Positions 18,222 through 24,503 of a stretch of DNA of 46,234 nt are shown here, in pieces. The stretch is from Pseudomonadales bacterium (GTDB lineage Bacteria; Pseudomonadota; Gammaproteobacteria; Pseudomonadales; Alcanivoracaceae). How positions within the stretch are numbered: position 1 is the stretch's first letter; each line of letters opens with the position of its first letter. A model generated the notes under the pieces. It did no database searches, was not told the origin of the DNA, and worked only from the letters and a program-made list of their open reading frames with translations. The stretch lies in NCBI GenBank assembly GCA_022360555.1, contig JAKSCQ010000287.1, positions 1 through 46,234 on the forward strand, read 5' to 3'. Position numbers and translations under genes: made by a program.

Positions 18222-19189
18222 GTCAACCCGCCACCCTGGCCGACGCGGCCCAGCTCGCCCAGGAGATCGAACGTCGCCTGAACCAGGTTCTGATCGGGCA
18301 GCGGCAGGTGGTCCGCGAAGTGTTGATCGCCCTGATTGCCGGCGGCCATGTGCTTATCGAAGGGGTGCCCGGTCTGGGCAAGACCCTGCTGGTGCGCAGC
18401 CTGGGCAAGGTGCTGGAGCTGGACTTCAACCGCATCCAGTTCACCCCGGACCTGATGCCCACGGACGTGACCGGTCATGCCATGTATGACCAGAAAACCG
18501 AACAATTCCGCATCCGGCGCGGCCCGGCCTTTACCCAGCTATTGCTGGCCGACGAAATCAACCGGGCCCCGGCCAAGACCCAGGCGGCCCTGCTGGAAGT
18601 GATGCAGGAACGGCAGATTACCATCGAAGGCAAGGCCTTCAGCCTGAACGAGCCCTACATGGTGCTGGCCACCCAGAACCCGCTGGACCAGGAAGGCACC
18701 TACCCGCTGCCGGAAGCAGAGCTGGACCGTTTCCTGTTCAAGGTGCTGATCGACTACCCCGATCACCAGGACGAAACCACCCTGGTCAACATGGTGCTGG
18801 ACGGCACCATCCGCGCCAGTCTGGATGTGGACAGCCTCAGCCCCGCCACGGACGCCGCCGGGCTGAAAGCCCTCAAGACCCTGAGCAACAGCGTGCTGAT
18901 CGATGCCGAAGTGCTCGACTATGCCCTGCGCATCGTCCGCGCCACCCGGGACTTCAGCGGCCTCAGCCATGGTGCCAGCCCCCGGGCCAGCATTGCCCTG
19001 GCCCGCGCCGGTCGGGTACAGGCGTTGGTGGAAGGGCGTGACTTTGTCACCCCGGACGACATCCAGCAGGTCGCCCGCCCGGTACTGCGCCACCGTATCC
19101 AGCTCAGTGCCGATGCGGAAATCGAAGGCCAGACCCCGGAAACCACCCTGGCCCGACTGCTCGAACAGGTGGATGCCCCACGCCAATGA
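18218..19189 (+). CDS. MoxR family AAA+ ATPase
   Basis: A 323-residue ATPase. Walker A is GVPGLGKT (49-56) and Walker B is LLLADEINRAP with D112 and E113. FTPDLMPTDVTG and ATQNPLDQEGTYPLPEAELDRF are MoxR signatures, and a C-terminal lid (SPRASIALARAGRVQAL) follows. MoxR proteins act as chaperones for metal insertion or complex assembly, usually with VWA-domain partners. Here the direct neighbour is DUF58, and no separate VWA gene is visible. Confidence 0.95.
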   Translation: MSQPATLADAAQLAQEIERRLNQVLIGQRQVVREVLIALIAGGHVLIEGVPGLGKTLLVRSLGKVLELDFNRIQFTPDLMPTDVTGHAMYDQKTEQFRIRRGPAFTQLLLADEINRAPAKTQAALLEVMQERQITIEGKAFSLNEPYMVLATQNPLDQEGTYPLPEAELDRFLFKVLIDYPDHQDETTLVNMVLDGTIRASLDVDSLSPATDAAGLKALKTLSNSVLIDAEVLDYALRIVRATRDFSGLSHGASPRASIALARAGRVQALVEGRDFVTPDDIQQVARPVLRHRIQLSADAEIEGQTPETTLARLLEQVDAPRQ

Positions 19190-20493
19190 AACCGGCCCCG
19201 CGTTTACTGATCATCACCGGGCTGTGGGCCCTGCTGGCGATTGCGCTGCTCCTTCCCGTGCCACTGGTACTGGTGGTGCTGTGGTGGGCCATGGGCGCCC
19301 TTATCGCGCTGGTTGCCGGCCTGGATCTGTGGCATGGCCGCCGCCTGCCCACGCCCCAGGCGGAACGGCTGTTGCCCAATGCCCTGTCCGTCCAGCAGCC
19401 TCACCCGGTGCGGGTACGGATAGCCTCGGACAGCCTGCCCGCCGGCACCGAACTGGCCGATGAGCACCCCGGCGATGACCCGAATACCGGCCTGCCCTGC
19501 CCCCTGACCCCGTCCGCTGAGGATCTCACCGAGCTGACCTATCACTACCGGCCCGCCCAGCGTGGCCCGGTGCGCTTCGGGGATCTGGTGTTTTGGTTCC
19601 CCAGCCGACTGAGGCTCTGGCGGCTGCGCAAGGTCTGCCCGGCCCGCTGCACCGTGCCGGTCTACCCGGACTTTTCCCGCATCAGTCACACCCAGCTGGA
19701 TGCCAACCATACCCACCTGCTCACCGGCACCCGTCTGCAACCGCGTCGCGGGGAGGGCATGGAGTTTCATCAGCTGCGCGATTACCACCCCGGTGACAGC
19801 CTGCGCCAGATCGACTGGAAAGCCACCGCCCGGCGTCGCACCCTGATCAGCCGGGAATACCAGGACGAGCAGAATCAGCAGGTGCTGGTGATGCTGGATG
19901 GGGGGCGCCGACTGGCCATGCCAGTGGGCTCACTGACCGGCTTTGATCATGCCCTCAATGCCGCCCTGCTGCTGTCCTGGAGCGCCCTGAAACAGAAGGA
20001 CAAGGCCGGCGCCATGCTGTTTTCCGGCGACCAGCCGCGCTGGCTGCCCCCGGTGCAGGGCCAGCAGGGCATCAACCACCTGCTCAACGGCCTTTACGAC
20101 CTGCACCCCAGCCACCATGCCAGCGACTTCAGCCTGGCAGCGCGACAACTGGTGCGGCACAGCCGCCGGCGGGCGCTGGTAGTGCTGGTAACGCGCTTGC
20201 AACAGGAAGACCTGGACGACCTGCTGGCCGCGGTCACCCTGCTGCGTCGCCACCATTTGGTGCTAATCGCCGACATGCAGTTACCGGAGCAGGAAGCGCT
20301 TTCACACGCCACCGTTACTGACTTCGACCAGGCCCTGCAGGTCTGCGCCGATGCCCAGGAACAGCAGGCCCGGCAGGCCCTGCACACCCGACTGCGACAT
20401 GCTGGCGCCCTGGTCACCGCCAGCACACCGGAGCAGATGCCGGCCCGCCTTAACAATCTTTATTTAATGCTGAAGCGCAGCGGCAAGCTGTAA
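19186..20493 (+). CDS. DUF58 domain protein
   Basis: A 435-residue protein. Two membrane helices at 8-45 are followed by a beta-rich region and the DUF58 core FHQLRDYHPGDSLRQIDWKA near residues 195-215. After that comes VLVMLDGGRRLAM, the start of a VWA-like fold. It overlaps moxR by four bases and closes the nine-gene run. DUF58-MoxR pairs are widespread; the VWA-like half of DUF58 may be the client or adaptor of the ATPase, which is inference from family pairing. Confidence 0.92.
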   Translation: MKPAPRLLIITGLWALLAIALLLPVPLVLVVLWWAMGALIALVAGLDLWHGRRLPTPQAERLLPNALSVQQPHPVRVRIASDSLPAGTELADEHPGDDPNTGLPCPLTPSAEDLTELTYHYRPAQRGPVRFGDLVFWFPSRLRLWRLRKVCPARCTVPVYPDFSRISHTQLDANHTHLLTGTRLQPRRGEGMEFHQLRDYHPGDSLRQIDWKATARRRTLISREYQDEQNQQVLVMLDGGRRLAMPVGSLTGFDHALNAALLLSWSALKQKDKAGAMLFSGDQPRWLPPVQGQQGINHLLNGLYDLHPSHHASDFSLAARQLVRHSRRRALVVLVTRLQQEDLDDLLAAVTLLRRHHLVLIADMQLPEQEALSHATVTDFDQALQVCADAQEQQARQALHTRLRHAGALVTASTPEQMPARLNNLYLMLKRSGKL

Positions 20494-20507
20494 GGGTTCC
20501 GTGTCAG

Positions 20508-20579
20508 GTTGCGGGAAGCGAATCGCGAAAACCCGCCACGGGTTTTGCCCTTCGTAACTCGCTTCTCGAAACTCGCAAC
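20508..20579. repeat. Heptamer-arm inverted-repeat element, TCGNNNC dialect
   Basis: The right arm is four 7-bp units: TCGTAAC, TCGCTTC, TCGAAAC, TCGCAAC (20552-20579). The left arm has three complementary units, GTTGCGG, GAAGCGA, ATCGCGA (20508-20528). The inner stem is AAACCCG / CGGGTTT with loop CCA. It lies 15 bases after the DUF58 stop and may also fold as that operon's 3' hairpin. Confidence 0.75.
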
Positions 20580-20615
20580 GGTCTCGCAAGCCGATTCTCT
20601 CCTTGAGAGGGGCGT

Positions 20616-21200
20616 CTACAGGGGGAGCTTGAAGGTTTCTTGCAGGCCGGCCGCCAGGTTGCCGTCACGGCCGTAAAAAGCCGTCAGCGCCTCGCACCAG
20701 TGACGGGGGCGCTCTGGCAGGCCGTTTTCCAGCAGGGTCTGCGCCTTTTCCATGACCTGCCGGGCAAAGGCGCTTTCATCCCCGCCGTCGCCATTGAGGT
20801 TATCCAGCGAGACCCGGAAATCGTGGCCACAGGCGGCGCAGAACAGGGCTTCGTAGGCCTGTGGCAGCACTTCCACCCGGGTGAATGCCGCCTGCTGCTC
20901 GGCATTGCGGCCATCCGGGGCGTACCAGTAACCGTAGTCTTCCTGCTGGCGGCGTTTGGCGCCGGCCACGCACCAGTGAGCCACTTCATGCAGGGCACTG
21001 CGAAAATAATCGCGGGTATAACAGATACGGTGAGGCGTGCCGGGCAGATAGACCGGCTCTTCGGCGCCCCCCTCCAGCACGGTGCCCCAGGAATGAAAAA
21101 AAGTGGCCCTAAACAGCGTGTCCAGATCACCGCTACGGTGCACCCGGGGGACGCTTTGCGGTATGGTAGCCGCCTTTGTCCGACCCTGTTGCTTACCCAT
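20616..21200 (-). CDS. epmC: Elongation factor P hydroxylase EpmC
   Basis: A 194-residue protein matching EpmC (YfcM), which hydroxylates the modified lysine of EF-P after EpmA and EpmB have lysylated it. The metal-site segment SALHEVAHWC, the following GYWYAPDGRNAEQQAAF and EVLPQAYEALFCAACG are family signatures. The family is restricted to gammaproteobacteria. The start at 21200 gives about 25 extra N-terminal residues of low complexity, and a GTG at 21143 (before HRSGDLDTLF) would fit the family length better. Neither efp, epmA nor epmB is in the window. Confidence 0.9.
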   Translation of the reverse strand: MGKQQGRTKAATIPQSVPRVHRSGDLDTLFRATFFHSWGTVLEGGAEEPVYLPGTPHRICYTRDYFRSALHEVAHWCVAGAKRRQQEDYGYWYAPDGRNAEQQAAFTRVEVLPQAYEALFCAACGHDFRVSLDNLNGDGGDESAFARQVMEKAQTLLENGLPERPRHWCEALTAFYGRDGNLAAGLQETFKLPL

Positions 21201-21213
21201 AAAGTTGGCTCAT

Positions 21214-22605
21214 ATGTCATCCCGTCGTCAGGAACTCACCGCCCAGTTGACCCTTGCCCTGCCCATCCTGGGTGGCCAGTTGGCCCAGACCGCCAACGGT
21301 TTCGTCGATACCATGATGGCCGGCCGTGTCAGCGCCAATGATCTGGCGGCCGTGGCGGTGGGTGCCAGCATCTGGGTGCCGCTGTTTTTGTTCATGACCG
21401 GCGTGCTGATGAGCGCCACCCCGATCCTGTCCCGGCACCTGGGCGGCGAAGCTTACCATCGCATCAACCCCCTCGCCCAGCAGGGCCTGTGGCTGGCGAT
21501 GGGGCTGGGCGTCCTGTGTGCGCTGATCCTGCGCAGCATCGCCCCGGTGCTGGTTTGGATGGATGTGGACCCGGCCATCCGTCCACTGGTCAGTGGCTAT
21601 CTGGATGCGCTGAGCTGGGGGATGCCCGGGGCCGCGCTGATGCTGGCCCTGCGCAGTTATACCGAGGCCATGAACCATACCCGCCCGGTCCTGCTGTTCA
21701 GTGTGATCGGTCTGTTGATCAATATTCCCAGCAACTATGTGCTGATCTACGGCAAGCTGGGCTTTCCGGCCATGGGCGGGGTTGGCTGTGGCTGGGCCAC
21801 CTCGCTGGTGATGTGGTCCATGGCGCTGATGATGCTGGTCTATACCCATCGACACCCGGTGTACCAGCATGCACCGCTTAACCTGCGCCAGCGCCATCTG
21901 GAACTGGCCAGCCTGGGCTACATGCTGCGCCTGGGCCTGCCGGTGGGGTTGTCGATCTTCTTCGAGGTGAGCATTTTTGCCGTCATCGCCCTGCTGATCG
22001 GCAGCCTGGGCGCCCAGATCGTGGCCAGCCACCAGATTGCGCTGAACTTCACCTCGCTGATTTTCATGGTGCCGCTGAGCTTCTCGCTGGCCGCCACGGT
22101 ACGGGTGGGCCATGCGCGCGGTCGCGCTGACAGTGACGGCCTCAAGCATGCGGTCCAGGTGGCCCTGGCCATGACACTGGTCATCGGCACGGCGGCGGCC
22201 CTGAGCCTGGTGCTGGCCCGTCACTGGATTCCCCATATCTATACGGAAAACCGTGATGTGATTGAACTGGCCAGCTACCTGTTGCTGTTTGCCGCGCTCT
22301 ATCAGGTTTCCGATGCGTTGCAGGTCTGTGCCAACGGCTGCCTGCGTGGCTTCGAGGACACCGGCTGGCCCATGGTGATGACCCTGATTGCCTACTGGGG
22401 TATCGGCCTTCCCCTGGGCTATGGGCTGGGGCTGACCCACTGGTTCGGCGCCCCCATGGGTCCGGCGGGTTTCTGGATCGGCCTGGTGGCCGGGCTTACC
22501 GCCGCCGCCATTTTTCTCGGCGCCCGCCTGCGCTGGCGCATGCGCCAGCCGCTGGCCCTGGCGAAACAACCAGCCTCTCACCCATCAACGGCCGAAGCCG
22601 CCTGA
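21214..22605 (+). CDS. MATE family multidrug efflux transporter (NorM type)
   Basis: A 463-residue inner membrane protein with about twelve helices in two similar halves. The opening LTLALPILGGQLAQTANGFVDTMMAGRVS is the NorM signature, and a second-half counterpart is LGLPVGLSIFFEVSIFAVIA. MATE proteins export cationic drugs or dyes with Na+ or H+. The ATG at 21214 is chosen over one at 21103, which lies inside the opposing epmC gene. Only 13 bases separate its start from the assumed epmC start, so its promoter must lie within epmC. Confidence 0.93.
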   Translation: MSSRRQELTAQLTLALPILGGQLAQTANGFVDTMMAGRVSANDLAAVAVGASIWVPLFLFMTGVLMSATPILSRHLGGEAYHRINPLAQQGLWLAMGLGVLCALILRSIAPVLVWMDVDPAIRPLVSGYLDALSWGMPGAALMLALRSYTEAMNHTRPVLLFSVIGLLINIPSNYVLIYGKLGFPAMGGVGCGWATSLVMWSMALMMLVYTHRHPVYQHAPLNLRQRHLELASLGYMLRLGLPVGLSIFFEVSIFAVIALLIGSLGAQIVASHQIALNFTSLIFMVPLSFSLAATVRVGHARGRADSDGLKHAVQVALAMTLVIGTAAALSLVLARHWIPHIYTENRDVIELASYLLLFAALYQVSDALQVCANGCLRGFEDTGWPMVMTLIAYWGIGLPLGYGLGLTHWFGAPMGPAGFWIGLVAGLTAAAIFLGARLRWRMRQPLALAKQPASHPSTAEAA

Positions 22606-22658
22606 GTGTCTATTTCGATTTGCAAGGCGGATGACGCCTGCCGGCGAATCATCCTGCG

Positions 22659-23114
22659 TTACGACTCAAGGCACTCCACCATCAACAGACGCCTGTAGTA
22701 ACGGTCCGTCAGCCAGGGGCGCCCACTGAGCAGGTGATTCAGGTACCAGCGCTCGGGTTTCAGATCATCGGCCTGCCAGTCATCATTGGCAATATACACC
22801 CAGGTGTGGATTGGCCCCTGCGGGGTCTCCACGGCCAGACACTCGCGACGATAACGCACCGGATGCCCTTCGAAAGGGTCCATTCGTGTGATTTCCCGGT
22901 CATCCCTTAACCGGTACAACACGCCCTCCACCAACCCGTCCGACGGAACAATATTGGCGTAGGCGATACCGCTCTTGCCGTGGGCCCGTTTGTTGAATGC
23001 CAATTGCCAACCGGCCAGTCTGGCAGGCATGGACTGCCGGTAGCGCATGCCACGCCCCGCCATGCGGGCGGGATTCATGTTGGAACCGTAGGCGAAGTAA
23101 TACCCACACTTCAC
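22659..23114 (-). CDS. Gamma-glutamylcyclotransferase-fold protein (AIG2-like)
   Basis: A 151-residue protein. YFAYGSNMN (6-14) is the substrate-loop signature of gamma-glutamylcyclotransferases, and MDPFEGHPVRYRRECL carries the conserved glutamate. The family releases 5-oxoproline from gamma-glutamyl amines or peptides. The GTG start at 23114 is supported by AGGGGG upstream and by the family beginning right before YFAYGSN. The gene stands alone, convergent with the MATE gene, with a heptamer-arm element just upstream. Confidence 0.88.
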   Translation of the reverse strand: MKCGYYFAYGSNMNPARMAGRGMRYRQSMPARLAGWQLAFNKRAHGKSGIAYANIVPSDGLVEGVLYRLRDDREITRMDPFEGHPVRYRRECLAVETPQGPIHTWVYIANDDWQADDLKPERWYLNHLLSGRPWLTDRYYRRLLMVECLES

Positions 23115-23132
23115 AAAGCCCCCTTGGGTTAA

Positions 23133-23289
23133 TGGATAGTTGAGAATGGATAATTGATAACGTCGCGGAAAATATGGGCAGCGCCTGAAGCGCTTGAGGC
23201 CGCGCCCATGCTTTAGGTGCTGCTTCGGGCGTTGTCGTCATCTCCAGCCTTGCTCGCGCAGTTATCAATTATCCATTCTCAATTATCAA
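23133..23289. repeat. Heptamer-arm inverted-repeat element, TTGATAA dialect
   Basis: The left arm is TGGATAG, TTGAGAA, TGGATAA, TTGATAA then C (23133-23161). The right arm, read in reverse complement, is TTGATAA, TTGAGAA, TGGATAA, TTGATAA then C (23289-23261). The 101-bp GC-rich core starts CGTCGCG, ends CGCGCAG and holds TGAGGCCGCGCCCAT in its middle, shared with the element at 24092. It lies between two divergent genes. Confidence 0.85.
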
Positions 23290-23405
23290 TCACCTATCCT
23301 CCCTTGCATGGCAGGCCACGACAGGCTAACGTGAATTAACGGGCCGTGCAGAACACTGGCTGTAATCGGGCTGGCGGCTCCAAGGACACGTACCGGGAGG
23401 TGCCC

Positions 23406-24095
23406 ATGTCTCAGGCTCACCGGCAACACCCTGGCGGGAACAATGTGCTTCCCTTCTCTCCACGCCGCAAAGCGGCCCAGCCCCCTCTTTTGCGTTTATC
23501 CCCGGAATACGATGGCATCGAGCTGTTGTATGCCAATGACAACCATCCCGACAAACTCTTTTCCCTGAAAATCCTGGCCTGGGCTCGTCTGGCCAATGGT
23601 GACACCGTTGCCATGGTTCCCTGGCTGAAAGAGCCGGTTACGGCCATGGCTCTGGCTGATCCGCTGAATGGCCGCTGGGAAGGCTACCGCCTGCCCCACA
23701 GCGACTACCTGTTCATCGATGCCCCGGAGCACAAGGTCAAGGAGCTGGATGCGGCACTGGACTTCTTCGGCAAACCCCAGCCGGGAGCACAGAGCATTCA
23801 GGAAATCCCGGACACCATCGGTACCCATGCCGTGTTTTCCAACGACAACTTTCACACCATCAGCCTGATGGAAGTGGTGAGCTGGCGCCTGTTTGCCGAT
23901 GGCACCCTGAGCGCCATGGTCGCCGAGGAAAACGACCCCATCGAGACGCCGGTTCTCCCCGGCGCGGAATGTCTGGTCAAGGCCCAGGACAAACCCGACT
24001 TCCGCTATTTCTTCCAGCACGGCATTGCCAACAAGCTGAAGGAGCGGGACCCGGAGGCGTTGGCGGCGGTGGCGATGCTCTCTAGAGGCAATTAA
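23406..24095 (+). CDS. Unrecognised protein with an internal repeat
   Basis: A 229-residue soluble protein that I do not recognise. The ATG is preceded by GGGAGGTG. No signal peptide or membrane helix is seen. Two stretches of about 30 residues are alike: ANDNHPDKLFSLKILAWARL...NGDTVAMV from residue 43, and SNDNFHTISLMEVVSWRLF...DGTLSAMV from residue 145, so it is probably a tandem of one domain. It is flanked on both sides by heptamer-arm elements, and its stop codon TAA lies inside the first arm unit of the downstream one. No function is proposed. Confidence 0.8.
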   Translation: MSQAHRQHPGGNNVLPFSPRRKAAQPPLLRLSPEYDGIELLYANDNHPDKLFSLKILAWARLANGDTVAMVPWLKEPVTAMALADPLNGRWEGYRLPHSDYLFIDAPEHKVKELDAALDFFGKPQPGAQSIQEIPDTIGTHAVFSNDNFHTISLMEVVSWRLFADGTLSAMVAEENDPIETPVLPGAECLVKAQDKPDFRYFFQHGIANKLKERDPEALAAVAMLSRGN

Positions 24096-24233
24096 TAGTG
24101 AATAACGCCGCGAGGAGCGATTACTGATCCTCAAACCTATGAGGCCGCGCCCATTGCCAGGACGCGGCCTCATATCTTGATGAACACACTGCCTGTTCCG
24201 CGCAGTTATTCATTTTTAACTGTTAATTATTCA
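24092..24233. repeat. Heptamer-arm inverted-repeat element, TGAATAA dialect
   Basis: The left arm is TTAATAG, TGAATAA then C (24092-24106). The right arm in reverse complement is TGAATAA, TTAACAG, TTAAAAA, TGAATAA then C (24233-24205). The core is 100 bp, starts CGCCGCG, ends CGCGCAG, and holds TGAGGCCGCGCCCAT in the same place as the element at 23133; here it pairs with CGCGGCCTCAT. The two ends supply the stop codons of both convergent neighbours. Confidence 0.85.
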
Positions 24234-24461
24234 CTGCTTCTTCCTGATCCAGTAAAGATAAAGCTCCCCCCTCACTTCCTGCGCCTCCAGCGTATGGCCG
24301 AGGAACTGGCAGAACTTGGGGATATCCCGTTCCGTGGAGGGGTCGGTGGCGCGGACTTCCAGCAGCTCGCCGGGGGCCATGTCGCGCACCTTGTTGTGCA
24401 GCATCATCACCGGCTCCGGGCACAGCAGGCCGGTGGCGTCGAGTTGGTGTTGGGCGTCCAT
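24231..24461 (-). CDS. tusA: Sulfur carrier protein TusA
   Basis: A 76-residue protein. [15 protein letters not shown] holds the sulfur-accepting C14 in the CPxP motif, and [21 protein letters not shown] is the family core. TusA takes persulfide sulfur from IscS and passes it on for tRNA 2-thiouridine synthesis and other uses. The internal ATG at 24461 is the family start; the open frame upstream lies within the end of the neighbouring gene. The stop codon TGA lies inside the last heptamer of the adjacent repeat element. A perfect -10 box lies at 24498-24503. Confidence 0.95.
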   Translation of the reverse strand: MDAQHQLDATGLLCPEPVMMLHNKVRDMAPGELLEVRATDPSTERDIPKFCQFLGHTLEAQEVRGELYLYWIRKKQ

Positions 24462-24497
24462 GGAACGCGGCTCCGGGGTCAGGCAAATCGGGCCGCC

Positions 24498-24503
24498 ATT
24501 ATA
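24498..24503 (-). promoter_or_regulatory. -10 box for tusA overlapping the upstream stop codon
   Basis: A perfect TATAAT on the minus strand lies 36 bases before the tusA ATG. Its TAA is also the stop codon of the large repeat protein (24499-24501). The -35 region is poor, so strength is uncertain. Confidence 0.5.

Noticed and set aside
23133-23289. CRISPR array reading of the heptamer arms
   Set aside because: Units are 7 bp with no spacers, and the two arms are inverted.
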